From positions 33,937,608-34,001,607 of the forward strand of contig NC_063452.1 in NCBI RefSeq assembly GCF_020379485.1: a stretch of 64,000 bases of DNA. The letters run 5' to 3'. This document shows positions 51,301 to 64,000 of the stretch, in pieces. The notes below the pieces were generated by a model. That model was not told the origin of the DNA. It was given only the letters and a program-made list of their open reading frames with translations, and ran no database searches. A program made the position numbers and the translations under genes. Source of the DNA: Brassica napus. Its lineage: Eukaryota; Streptophyta; Magnoliopsida; Brassicales; Brassicaceae. Numbering within the stretch: the stretch's first letter is position 1; every line of letters starts with the position of its first letter.

Positions 51301-54300
51301 AATATGACAACTTCTTCGTCATTCTAATCAAACCAGGATGAGTCGCGATGTAAGAAGCTTGATTTGGATACATAAAGTAGTGGACAATCACCAGGAAGTT
51401 GAATAAATTTCATAGGAGTTAGGATGAAGAAGCTATCCCACTTTCAAAGCAAGGGATCCCAGTTTTCTGTTTGGGAAAATGACAACTGCTTCGTCAGTCT
51501 AATCAAACCAGTATGAATCGCGATGTAAGATGCTTGATTTGGATACATAAAATAGTGGAGACTCACCAGGAAGTTGAATAAATCTCATAGGAGTTAGGAT
51601 GAAGAAGCTATCCCACTTTCAAACAAAGGGATCCCAATTTTCCCGTTTGGAAATATGACAACTTCTTCGTCATTCTAATCAAATCTGGATGAGTCGGGAT
51701 GTAAGAAGCTTGATTTGGATACATAAAGTAGTGGACAATCACCAGTTGAATAAATGTAATAGGAGTTAGGATGAAGAAGCTATCCCACTTTCAAAGCAAG
51801 GGATCCCAGTTTTCTGTTTGGAAATATGACAACTTCTTCGTCATTCTAATCAAACCAGGATGAATCGCGATGTAAGAAGCTTGATTTGGATACATAAAGT
51901 AGTGGACAATCACCAGGAAGTTGAATAAATTTCATAGGAGTTAGGATGAAGAAGCTATCCCACTTTCAAAGCAAGGGATCCCAGTTTTCCTGTTTGGGAA
52001 AATGACAACTTCTTCGTCATTCTAATCAAACCAGGATGAATCGCGATGTAAGAAGCTTGATTTGGATACATAAAGTAGTGGAGACTCACCAGGAAGTTGA
52101 ATAAATCTCATAGGAGTTAGGATGAAGAAGCTATCCCACTTTCAAAGCAAGGGATCCCAATTTTCCTGTTTGGGAAAATGACAACTTCTTCGTCATTCTA
52201 ATCAAACCAGGATGAATCACGGTGTAAGAAGCTTGATTTGGATACATAAAGTAGTGGAGACTCACCAGGAAGTTGAATAAATCTCATAGGAGTTAGGATG
52301 AAGAAGCTATCCCACTTTCAAATCAGGGATCCCAGTTTTCCTGTTTGGGAATATGACAACTTCTTCGTCATTCTAATCAAACCAGGATGAGTCGCGATGT
52401 AAGAAGCTTGATTTGGATACATAAAGTAGTGGACAATCACCAGGAAGTTGAATAAATTTCATAGGAGTTAGGATGAAGAAGCTATCCCACTTTCAAAGCA
52501 AGGGATCCCAGTTTCCTGTTTGGGAATATGACAACTTCTTCGTCATTCTAATCAAACCAGGATGAATCACGGTGTAAGAAGCTTGATTTGGATACATAAA
52601 GTAGTGGAGAATCACCAGGAAGTTGAATAAATCTCATAGGAGTTAGGATGAAGAAGCTATCCCACTTTCAAAGCAAGGGATCCCAGTTTTCCTGTTTGGG
52701 AATATGACAACTTCTTCGTCATTCTAATCAAACCAGGATGAGTCGCGATGTAAGAAGCTTGATTTGGATACATAAAGTAGTGGACAATCACCAGGAAGTT
52801 GAATAAATGTCATAGGAGTTAGGATGAAGAAGCTATCCCACTTTCAAAGCAAGGGATCCCAGTTTTTTGTTTGGGAATATGACAACTTCTTCGTCATTCT
52901 AATCAAACCAGGATGAGTCACGATGTAAGAAGCTTGATTTGGATACATAAAGTAGTGGACAATCACCAGGAAGTTGAATAAATTTCATAGGAGTTAGGAT
53001 GAAGAAGCTATCCCACTTTCAAAGCAAGGGATCCCAGTTTTCCTGTTTGGGAAAATGACAACTTCTTCGTCATTCTAATCAAACCAGGATGAATCACGAT
53101 GTAAGAAGCTTGATTTGGATACATAAAGTAGTGGAGAATCACCAGGAAGTTGAATAAATCTCATAGGAGTTAGGATGAAGAAGCTATCCCACTTTCAAAG
53201 CAAGGGATCCCATTTTCCTGTTTGGGAAAATGACAACTTCTTCGTCATTCTAATCAAACCAGGATGAATCACGATGTAAGAAGCTTGATTTGGATACATA
53301 AAGTAGTGGAGAATCACCAGGAAGTTGAATAAATCTCATAGGAGTTAGGATGAAGAAGCTATCCTACTTTCAAAGCAGGGGATCCTAATTTTCTTGTTTG
53401 GGAATATGACAACTTCTTCGTCATTCTAATCAAACCAGGATGAATCGCGATGTAAGAAGCTTGATTTGGATACATAAAGTAGTGGACAATCACCAGGAAG
53501 TTGAATAAATTTCATAGGAGTTAGGATGAAGAAGCTATCCCACTTTCAAAGCAAGGGATCCCAGTTTTCCTGTTTGGGAAAATGACAACTTCTTCGTCAT
53601 TCTAATCAAACCAGGATGAATCGCGATGTAAGAAGCTTGATTTGGATACATAAAGTAGTGGAGAATCACCAGGAAGTTGAATAAATCTCATAGGAGTTAG
53701 GATGAAGAAGCTATCCCACTTTCAAAGCAAGGGATCCCAGTTTTCCTGTTTGGGAAATGACAACTTCTTCGTCATTCTAATCAAACCAGGATGAATCGCG
53801 GTGTAAGAAGCTTGATTTGGATACATAAAGTAGTGGAGAATCACCAGGAAGTTGAATAAATCTCATAGGAGTTAGGATGAAGAAGCTATCCCACTTTCAA
53901 AGCAAGGGATCCCAGTTTTCTGTTTGGGAATATGACAACTTCTTCGTCATTCTAATCAAACCAGGATGAATCGCGATGTAAGAAGCTTGATTTGGATACA
54001 TAAAGTAGTGGACAATCACCAGGAAGTTGAATAAATTTCATAGGAGTTAGGATGAAGAAGCTATCCCACTTTCAAAGCAAGGGATCCCAGTTTTCCTGTT
54101 TGGGAAAATGACAACTTCTTCGTCATTCTAATCAAACCAGGATGAATCGGATGTAAGAAGCTTGATTTGGATACATAAAGTAGTGGACAATCACCAGGAA
54201 GTTGAATAAATGTCATAGGAGTTAGGATGAAGAAGCTATCCCACTTTCAAAGCAAGGGATCCCAGTTTTCCTGTTTGGGAATATGACAACTTCTTCGTCA

Positions 54301-57300
54301 TTCTAATCAAACCAGGATGAATCGCGATGTAAGAAGCTTGATTTGGATACATAAAGTAGTGGACAATCACCAGGAAGTTGAATAAATTTCATAGGAGTTA
54401 GGATGAAGAAGCTATCCCACTTTCAAAGCAAGGGATCCCAGTTTTCCTGTTTGGGAAAATGACAACTTCTTCGTCATTCTAATCAAACCAGGATGAATCA
54501 CGATGTAAGAAGCTTGATTTGGATACATAAAGTAGTGGAGAATCACCAGGAAGTTGAATAAATCTCATAGGAGTTAGGATGAAGAAGCTATCCCACTTTC
54601 AAAGCAAGGGATCCCAATTTTCCTGTTTGGGAAAATGACAACTTCTTCGTCATTCTAATCAAACCAGGATGAATCACGGTGTAAGAAGCTTGATTTGGAT
54701 ACATAAAGTAGTGGAGACTCACCAGGAAGTTGAATAAATCTCATAGGAGTTAGGATGAAGAAGCTATCCCACTTTCAAAGCAGGGATCCCAGTTTTCCTG
54801 TTTGGGAATATGACAACTTCTTCGTCATTCTAATCAAACCAGGATGAATCACGGTGTAAGAAGCTTGATTTGGATACATAAAGTAGTGGACAATCACCAG
54901 GAAGTTGAATAAATGTCATAGGAGTTAGGATGAAGAAGCTATCCCACTTTCAAAGCAAGGGATCCCAGTTTTTTGTTTGGGAATATGACAACTTCTTCGT
55001 CATTCTAATCAAACCAGGATGAGTCGCGATGTAAGAAGCTTGATTTGGATACATAAAGTAGTGGACAATCACCAGGAAGTTGAATAAATTTCATAGGAGT
55101 TAGGATGAAGAAGCTATCCCACTTTCAAAGCAAGGGATCCCAGTTTTCCTGTTTGGGAAAATGACAACTTCTTCGTCATTCTAATCAAACCAGGATGAAT
55201 CGCGATGTAAGATGCTTGATTTGGATACATAAAGTAGTGGAGAATCACCAGGAAGTTGAATAAATTTCATAGGAGTTAGGATGAAGAAGCTATCCCACTT
55301 TCAAAGCAAGGGATCCCAGTTTTCTGTTTGGGAAAATGACAACTTCTTCGTCATTCTAATCAAACCAGGATGAATCGCGATGTAAGAAGCTTGATTTGGA
55401 TACATAAAGTAGTGGAGAATCACCAGGAAGTTGAATAAATCTCATAGGAGTTAGGATGAAGAAGCTATCCCACTTTCAAAGCAAGGGATCCCAGTTTTCC
55501 TGTTTGGGAATATGACAACTTCTTCGTCATTCTAATCAAACCAGGATGAATCACGGTGTAAGAAGCTTGATTTGGATACATAAAGTAGTGGAGAATCACC
55601 AGGAAGTTGAATAAATCTCATAGGAGTTAGGATGAAGAAGCTATCCCACTTTCAAACAAGGGATCCCAGTTTTCCTGTTTGGAAATATGACAACTTCTTC
55701 GTCATTCTAATCAAACCAGGATGAGTCGGGATGTAAGAAGCTTGATTTGGATACATAAAGTAGTGGACAATCACCAGGAAGTTGAATAAATTTCATAGGA
55801 GTTAGGATGAAGAAGCTATCCCACTTTCAAAGCAAGGGATCCCAGTTTTCTGTTTGGAAATATGACAACTTCTTCGTCATTCTAATCAAACCAGGATGAG
55901 TCGCGATGTAAGAAGCTTGATTTGGATACATAAAGTAGTGGACAATCACCAGGAAGTTGAATAAATTTCATAGGAGTTAGGATGAACAAGCTATCCCACT
56001 TTCAAAGCAAGGGATCCCAGTTTTCCTGTTTGGGAAAATGACAACTTCTTCGTCATTCTAATCAAACCAGGATGAATCGCAATGTAAGAAGCTTGATTTG
56101 GATACATAAAGTAGTGGAGAATCACCAGGAAGTTGAATAAATCTCATAGGAGTTAGGATGAAGAAGCTATCCCACTTTCAAAGCAAGGGATCCCATTTTC
56201 CTGTTTGGGAAAATGACAACTTCTTCGTCATTCTAATCAAACCAGGATGAATCACGGTGTAAGAAGCTTGATTTGGATACATAAAGTAGTGGAGACTCAC
56301 CAGGAAGTTGAATAAATCTCATAGGAGTTAGGATGAAGAAGCTATCCCACTTTCAAAGCAGGGATCCCAGTTTTCCTGTTTGGGAATATGACAACTTCTT
56401 CGTCATTCTAATCAAACCAGGATGAGTCGCGATGTAAGAAGCTTGATTTGGATACATAAAGTAGTGGACAATCACCAGGAAGTTGAATAAATTTCATAGG
56501 AGTTAGGATGAAGAAGCTATCCCACTTTTAAAGCAAGGGATCCCAGTTTCCTGTTTGGGAATATGACAACTTCTTCGTCATTCTAATCAAACCAGGATGA
56601 ATCACGGTGTAAGAAGCTTGATTTGGATACATAAAGTAGTGGAGAATCACCAGGAAGTTGAATAAATCTCATAGGAGTTAGGATGAAGAAGCTATCCCAC
56701 TTTCAAAGCAAGGGATCCCATTTTCCTGTTTGGGAATATGATAACTTCTTTGTCATTCTAATCAAACCAGGATGAGTCGCGATGTAAGAAGCTTGATTTG
56801 GATACATAAAGTAGTGGACAATCACTAGGAAGTTGAATAAATGTCATAGGAGTTAGGATGAAGAAGCTATCCCACTTTCAAAGCAAGGGATCCAAGTTTT
56901 TTGTTTGGAAATATGACAACTTCTTCGTCATTCTAATCAAACCAGGATGAGTCACGATGTAAGAAGCTTGATTTGGATACATAAAGTAGTGGACAATCAC
57001 CAGGAAGTTGAATAAATTTCATAGGAGTTAGGATGAAGAAGCTATCCCACTTTCAAAGCAAGGGATCCCAGTTTTCTGTTTGGGAAAATGACAACTTCTT
57101 CGTCATTCTAATCAAACCAGGATGAATCACGATGTAAGAAGCTTGATTTGGATACATAAAGTAGTGGAGAATCACCAGGAAGTTGAATAAATCTCATAGG
57201 AGTTAGGATGAAGAAGCTATCCCACTTTCAAAGCAAGGGATCCCAATTTTCCTGTTTGGGAAAATGACAACTTCTTCGTCATTCTAATCAAACCAGGATG

Positions 57301-60300
57301 AATCACGGTGTAAGAAGCTTGATTTGGATACATAAAGTAGTGGAGACTCACCAGGAAGTTGAATAAATCTCATAGGAGTTAGGATGAAGAAGCTATCCCA
57401 CTTTCAAAGCAGGGATCCCAGTTTTCCTGTTTGGGAATATGACAACTTCTTCGTCATTCTAATCAAACCAGGATGAGTCGCGATGTAAGAAGCTTGATTT
57501 GGATACATAAAGTAGTGGACAATCACCAGGAAGTTGAATAAATTTCATAGGAGTTAGGATGAAGAAGCTATCCCACTTTCAAAGCAAGGGATCCCAGTTT
57601 TCCTGTTTGGGAAAATGACAACTTCTTCGTCATTCTAATCAAACCAGGATGAATCGCGATGTAAGAAGCTTGATTTGGATACATAAAGTAGTGGAGAATC
57701 ACCAGGAAGTTGAATAAATCTCATAGGAGTTAGGATGAAGAAGCTATCCCACTTTCAAAGCAAGGGATCCCAGTTTTCCTGTTTGGGAATATGACAACTT
57801 CTTCGTCATTCTAATCAAACCAGGATGAGTCGCGATGTAAGAAGCTTGATTTGGATACATAAGGTAGTGGACAATCACCAGGAAGTTGAATAAATTTCAT
57901 AGGAGTTAGGATGAAGAAGCTATCCCACTTTCAAAGCAAGGGATCCCAGTTTTCCTGTTTGGGAAAATGACAACTTCTTCGTCATTCTAATCAAACCAGG
58001 ATGAATCGCGATGTAAGAAGCTTGATTTGGATACATAAAGTAGTGGAGAATCACCAGGAAGTTGAATAAATCTCATAGGAGTTAGGATGAAGAAGCTATC
58101 CCACTTTCAAAGCAAGGGATCCCAGTTTTCCTGTTTGGGAAAATGACAACTTCTTCGTCATTCTAATCAAACCAGGATGAATCACGGTGTAAGAAGCTTG
58201 ATTTGGATACATAAAGTAGTGGAGAATCACCAGGAAGTTGAATAAATCTCATAGGAGTTAGGATGAAGAAGCTATCCCACTTTCAAAGCAGGGATCCCAG
58301 TTTTCCTGTTTGGGAATATGACAACTTCTTCGTCATTCTAATCAAACCAGGATGAATCACGGTGTAAGAAGCTTGATTTGGATACATAAAGTAGTGGACA
58401 ATCACCAGGAAGTTGAATAAATCTCATAGGAGTTAGGATGAAGAAGCTATCCCACTTTCAAAGCAAGGGATCCCAGTTTTCCTGTTTGGGAATATGACAA
58501 CTTCTTCGTCATTCTAATCAAACCAGGATGAATCGCGATGTAAGAAGCTTGATTTGGATACATAAAGTAGTGGACAATCACCAGGAAGTTGAATAAATTC
58601 ATAGGAGTTAGGATGAAGAATCTATCCCACTTTCAAAGCAAGGGATCCCAGTTTTCTTGTTTGGGAAAATGACAACTTCTTCCTCATTCTAATCAAACCA
58701 GGATGAATCGCGATGTAAAAAGCTTGATTTGGATACATAAAGTAGTGGAGACTCACCGGGAAGTTGAATAAATTTCATTGGAGTTAGTATAAAGAAGCTA
58801 TCCCACTTTCAAAGCAAGGGATCCTAGTTTTCCTGTTTTTGAATTTGACAACTTCTTCGTCATTCTAATCAAACCAGGACTAGTCGCGATGTAAAAATCT
58901 TGATTTGGATACATAAAGTAGTGGAGAATCACCAGGAAGTTGAATAAATTTCATAGGAGTTAGGATGAAGAAGCTATCCCACTTTCAAAGCAGGGATCCC
59001 AGTTTTCCTGTTTGGGAATATGACAACTTCTTCGTCATTCTAATCAAACCAGGATGAATCGCGATGTAAGAAGCTTGATTTGGATACATAAAGTAGTGGA
59101 GAATCACCAGGAAGTTGAATAAATCTCATAGGAGTTAGGATGAAGAAACTATCCCACTTTCAAAGCAAGGGATCCCAGTTTTCCTGTTTGGGAATATGAC
59201 AACTTCTTCGTCATTCTAATCAAACCAGGATGAATCACGGTGTAAGAAGCTTGATTTGGATACATAAAGTAGTGGAGAATCACCAGGAAGTTGAATAAAT
59301 CTCATAGGAGTTAGGATGAAGAAGCTATCCCACTTTCAAACAAGGGATCCCAGTTTTCCTGTTTGGAAATATGACAACTTCTTCGTCATTCTAATCAAAC
59401 CAGGATGAATCGGGATGTAAGAAGCTTGATTTGGATACATAAAGTAGTGGACAATCACCAGGAAGTTCAATAAATTTCATAGGAGTTAGGATGAAGAAGC
59501 TATCCCACTTTCAAAGCAAGAGATCCCAGTTTTCTCGTTTGGGAATATGACAACTTCTTCGTCATTCTAATCAAACCAAGATGAGTCGCGATGTAAGAAG
59601 CTTGATTTGGATACATAAAGTAGTGGACAATCACCAGGAAGTTGAATAAATTTCATAGGAGTTAGGATGAAGAAGCTATCCCACTTTCAAAGCAAGGGAT
59701 CCCAGTTTTCCTGTTTGGGAAAATGACAACTTCTTCGTCATTCTAATCAAACCAGGATGAATCGCGATGTAAGAAGCTTGATTTGGATACATAAAGTAGT
59801 GGAGACTCACCAGGAAGTTGAATAAATCTCATAGGAGTTAGGATGAAGAAGCTATCCCACTTTCAAAGCAAGGGATCCAATTTTCCTGTTTGGGAAAATG
59901 ACAACTTCTTCGTCATTCTAATCAAACCAGGATGAATCGGTGTAAGAAGCTTGATTTGGATACATAAAGTAGTGGAGACTCACCAGGAAGTTGAATAAAT
60001 CTCATAGGAGTTAGGATGAAGAAACTATCCCACTTTCAAAGCAGGGATCCCAGTTTTTCTGTTTGGGAATATGACAACTTCTTCGTCATTCTAATCAAAC
60101 CAGGATGAGTCGCGATGTAAGAAGCTTGATTTGGATACATAAAGTAGTGGACAATCACCAGGAAGTTGAATAAATTTCATAGGAGTTAGGATGAAGAAGC
60201 TATCCCACTTTCAAAGCAAGGGATCCCAGTTTCCTGTTTGGGAATATGACAACTTCTTCGTCCTTCTAATCAAGCCAGGATGAATCACGGTGTAAGAAGC

Positions 60301-62934
60301 TTGATTTGGATACATAAAGTAGTGGAGAATCACCAGGAAGTTGAATAAATCTTCATAGGAGTTAGGATGAAGAATCTATCCCACTTTCAAAGCAAGGGAT
60401 CCCAGTTTTCCTGTTTGGGAATATGACAACTTCTTCGTCATTCTAATCAAACCAGGATGAGTCGCGATGTAAGAATCTTGATTTGGATACATAAAGTAGT
60501 GGATAATCACCAGGAAGTTGAATAAATCTCATAGGAGTTAGGATGAAGAAGCTATCCCACTTTCAAAGCAAGGGATCCCAGTTTTCCGTTTGGGAATATG
60601 ACAACTTCTTCGTCATTCTAATCAAACCAGGATGAGTCACGATGTAAGAAGCTTGATTTGGATACATAAAGTAGTGGACAATCACCAGGAAGTTGAATAA
60701 ATTTCATAGGAGTTAGGATGAAGAAGCTATCCCACTTTCAAAGCAAGGGATCCCAGTTTTCCTGTTTGGGAAAATGACAACTTCTTCGTCATTCTAATCA
60801 AACCAGGATGAATCGCGATGTAAGAAGCTTGATTTGGATACATAAAGTAGTGGAAATCACCAGGAAGTTGAATAAATCTCATAGGAGTTAGGATGAAGAA
60901 GCTATCCCACTTTCAAAGCAAGGGATCCCAATTTTCCTGTTTGGGAAAATGACAACTTCTTCGTCATTCTAATCAAACCAGGATGAATCACGGTGTAAGA
61001 AGCTTGATTTGGATACATAAAGTAGTGGAGAATCACCAGGAAGTTGAATAAATCTCATAGGAGTTAGGATGAAGAAGCTATCCCACTTTCAAAGCAGGGA
61101 TCCCAGTTTTCCTGTTTGGGAATATGACAACTTCTTCGTCATTCTAATCAAACCAGGATGAGTCGCGATGTAAGAAGCTTGATTTGGATACATAAAGTAG
61201 TGGACAATCACCAGGAAGTTGAATAAATTTCATAGGAGTTAGGATGAAGAAGCTATCCCACTTTCAAAGCAAGGGATCCCAGTTTTCTGTTTGGGAAAAT
61301 GAAACTTCTTCGTCATTCTAATCAAACCAGGATGAATCGCGATGTAAGAAGCTTGATTTGGATACATAAAGTAGTGGAGACCAACCAGGAAGTTGAATAA
61401 ATCTCATAGGAGTTAGGATGAAGAAGCTATCCCACTTTCAAAGCAAGGGATCCCAATTTTCCTGTTTGGGAAAATGACAACTTCTTCGTCATTCTAATCA
61501 AACAGGATGAATCGCGATGTAAGAAGCTTGATTTGGATACATAAAGTAGTGGACAATCACCAGGAAGTTGAATAAATCTCATAGGAGTTAGGATGAAGAA
61601 GCTATCCCACTTTCAAAGCAAGGGATCCCAGTTTTCTGTTTGGGAATATGACAACTTCTTCGTCATTCTAATCAAACCAGGATGAATCGCGATGTAAGAA
61701 GCTTGATTTGGATACATAAAGTAGTGGAAATCACCAGGAAGTTGAATAAATTCATAGGAGTTAGGATGAAGAAGCTATCCCACTTTCAAAGCAAGGGATC
61801 CCAGTTTTCCTGTTTGGGAAAATGACAACTTCTTCGTCATTCTAATCAAACCAGGATGAATCGGATGTAAGAAGCTTGATTTGGATACATAAAGTAGTGG
61901 ACAATCACCAGGAAGTTGAATAAATTTCATAGGAGTTAGGATGAAGAAGCTATCCCACTTTCAAAGCAAGGGATCCCAGTTTTCCTGTTTGGGAATATGA
62001 CAACTTCTTCGTCATTCTAATCAAACCAGGATGAATCGCGATGTAAGAAGCTTGATTTGGATATATAAAGTAGTGGACAATCACCAGGAAGTTGAATAAA
62101 TTTCATAGGAGTTAGGATGAAGAAGCTATCCCACTTTCAAAGCAAGGGATCCCAGTTTTCCTGTTTGGAAAAATGACAACTTCTTCGTCATTCTAATCAA
62201 ACCAGGATGAATCACGATGTAAGAAGCTTGGTTTGGATACATAAAGTAGTGGAGAATCACCAGGAAGTTGAATAAAATCTCATAGGAGTTAGGATGAAGA
62301 AGCTATCCCACTTTCAAAGCAAGGGATCCCAGTTTCCTGTTTGGGAAAATGACAACTTCTTCCTCATTCTAATCAAACCAGGATGAATCACGGTGTAAGA
62401 AGCTTGATTTGGATACATAAAGTAGTGGAGACTCACCAGGAAGTTGAATAAATCTCATAGGAGTTAGGATGAAGAAGCTATCCCACTTTCAAAGCAAGGG
62501 ATCCCAGTTTTCCTGTTTGGAATATAACAACTTCTTCATTCTAATCAAACCAGGATGAATCACGGTGTAAGAAGCTTGATTTGGATACATAAAGTAGTGG
62601 ACAATCACCAGGAAGTTGAATAAATTCATAGGAGTTAGGATGATGAAGAAGCTATCCCACTTTCAAAGCAAGGGATCCCAGTTTTCCTGTTTGGGAATAT
62701 GACAACTTCTTCGTCATTCTAATCAAACCAGGATGAGTCGCGATGTAAGAAGCTTGATTTGGATACATAAAGTAGTGGACAATCACCAGGAAGTTGAATA
62801 AATTTCATAGGAGTTAGGATGAAGAAGCTATCCCACTTTCAAAGCAAGGGATCCCAGTTTTCCTGTTTGGGAAAATGACAACTTCTTCGTCATTCTAATC
62901 AAACCAGGATGAATCGCGATGTAAGAAGCTTGAT

Positions 62935-63010
62935 TTGGATATAATAAAGTAGTGGAGACTCACCGGGAAGTTGAAATTAAATTTAAGAAAAGGAGCCAGT
63001 TTTCCTGTTT
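62935..63010 (+). repeat. rearranged satellite monomer with non-satellite filler
   Basis: After GACTCACCGGGAAGTTGAA the sequence reads ATTAAATTTAAGAAAAGGAG and then rejoins the monomer at CCAGTTTTCCTG. About 60 bp of the monomer are missing, replaced by a short AT-rich filler. This resembles a repaired break with filler DNA, or a local consensus error. Confidence 0.5.
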
Positions 63011-64000
63011 TGGAATATGACAACTTCTTTCATTCTAATCAAACCAGGATGAGTCGCGATGTAAGAAGCTTGATTTGGATACATAAAGTAGTGGAGACTC
63101 ACCAGGAAGTTGAATAAATTCATAGGAGTTAGGATGAAGAAGCTATCCCACTTTCAAAGCAAGGGATCCCCATTTCCTTTTGGGAATATGACAACTTCTT
63201 CGTCATTCTAATCAAACCAGGATGAATCACGGTGTAAGAAGCTTGATTTGAATACAGAAAGTAGTGGAAAATCACCAGGAAGTGGAATAAATCTCATAGG
63301 AGTTAGGATGAAGAAGCTATCCCACTTTCAAAGCAAGGGATCCCAGTTTTCTGTTTGGGAATATGACAACTTCTTCGTCATTCTAATCAAACCAGGATGA
63401 ATCGCGATGTAAGAATTGATTTGGATACATAAAGTAGTGGGAATCACCAGGAAGTTGAATAAATTTCATAGGAGTTAGGATGAAGAAGCTATCCCACTTT
63501 CAAAGCAAGGGATCCCAGTTTTCCTGTTTGGAAAATGACAACTTCTTCGTCATTCTAATCAAACCAGGATGAATCGCATGTATGTAGAAGCTTGATTTGG
63601 ATACAAAAGTAGTGGGACTCACCAGGAAGTTGAATAAATCTCATAGGAGTGAGGATGAAGAATCTATCCCACTTTTAAAGCAAGGGATCCCAGTTTTTCT
63701 GTTTGGAAATATGACAACTTCTTCGTCATTCTAATCAAACCAGGATGAATCACGGTGTAAGAAGCTTGATTTGGATACATAAAGTAGTGGAGAATCACCA
63801 GGAAGTTGAATAAATCTCATAGGAGTTAGGATGAAGAAGCTATCCCACTTTCAAAGCAAGGGATCCCAATTTCCTGTTTGGGATATGACAACTTCTTCGT
63901 CATTCTAATCAAACCAGGATGAGTCGGGATGTAAGAAGCTTGATTTGGATACATAAAGTAGTGGACAATCACAGGAAGTTGAATAAATCATAGGAGTTAG

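Larger units (their letters stand above)
32660..64000 (+). repeat. canrep/CentBr centromeric satellite array, right arm (forward orientation)
   Basis: Uninterrupted tandem array of the same ~176 bp monomer, now HindIII-first on the plus strand, about 178 copies, continuing past the window end. Successive AAGCTT sites at 36381, 36557 and 36733 are exactly 176 bp apart. Monomers differ at a few linked sites: GACAATC, GAGACTC or GAGAATC; GGAAAATG or GGAATATG; and GAGTCGCG, GAGTCGGG, GAATCGCG or GAATCACGG. Apart from short indels and a few rearranged monomers there is no insertion and no gene in this arm. It begins inside a monomer at AGGAAGTTGAATAAATG, where the LTR has inserted. Centromere function is inferred from the known role of this family. 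Confidence 0.95.

Noticed and set aside
1246..64000. CRISPR-like array
   Set aside because: The repeats are directly adjoining ~176 bp monomers without unique spacers, in a plant centromeric context.
1246..64000. CENP-B box in the satellite monomer
   Set aside because: I looked for the TTCGNNNNANNCGGG pattern. The TTCGTCATTCTAATC stretch lacks the CGGG part, so there is no convincing box.

Overview
This window is plant DNA from the tribe Brassiceae, most likely a Brassica (A/C-genome type) or a close relative such as Raphanus. About 92% of it is one tandem satellite with a ~176 bp monomer. I recognise the monomer as the Brassica centromeric satellite known as canrep/CentBr: it has a HindIII site followed by GATTTGGATACATAAAG, a BamHI-containing GGGATCCC, and GAAGTTGAATAAAT. 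I find no intact protein-coding gene. The short open frames of 60-98 codons across the arrays are translations of the satellite.

Layout. Positions 1-259 hold a minus-strand remnant of the gag/protease junction of a Tat-lineage Ty3-type retrotransposon. Positions 257-1245 are AT-rich, non-coding and probably transposon-derived. Positions 1246-29042 are satellite in the reverse orientation (about 158 monomers). A run of exactly 100 Ns lies at 29043-29142. Positions 29143-32659 are the 5' part of a decayed Tat-lineage LTR retrotransposon on the minus strand: LTR, tRNA-Asn-type primer binding site, protease, reverse transcriptase, RNase H and the start of the second (archaeal-type) RNase H. Its 3' end and 3' LTR are lost in the gap. 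Positions 32660-64000 are satellite in the forward orientation (about 178 monomers) and run off the window. The two arms are therefore inverted relative to each other around the retroelement and gap.

Array structure. The left outer flank (about 1.2-11 kb) is the most diverged. It has truncated monomers and a distinct variant subfamily. Further in, linked variants recur at about 1055 bp (6 monomers), 1745-1758 bp (10 monomers) and 2635 bp (15 monomers). The 1055 and 2635 bp offsets appear in both arms, so there is higher-order organisation. Single-base and homopolymer deletions are frequent from about 19.5 kb to the gap and are densest beside it, which suggests part of the variation is consensus error.

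The retroelement is dead. It has three in-frame stops, one frameshift, almost no gag, and a glutamate in place of the first catalytic aspartate of reverse transcriptase. Its LTR keeps a TATA box and a cluster of six copies of a GGTCGCTACGTAGCGACC-type palindrome. The window as a whole reads as (peri)centromeric heterochromatin with nested retroelement debris. No new gene system is evident. The points most worth checking are the inverted arms at the gap, the higher-order repeats, and the palindrome cluster in the LTR.
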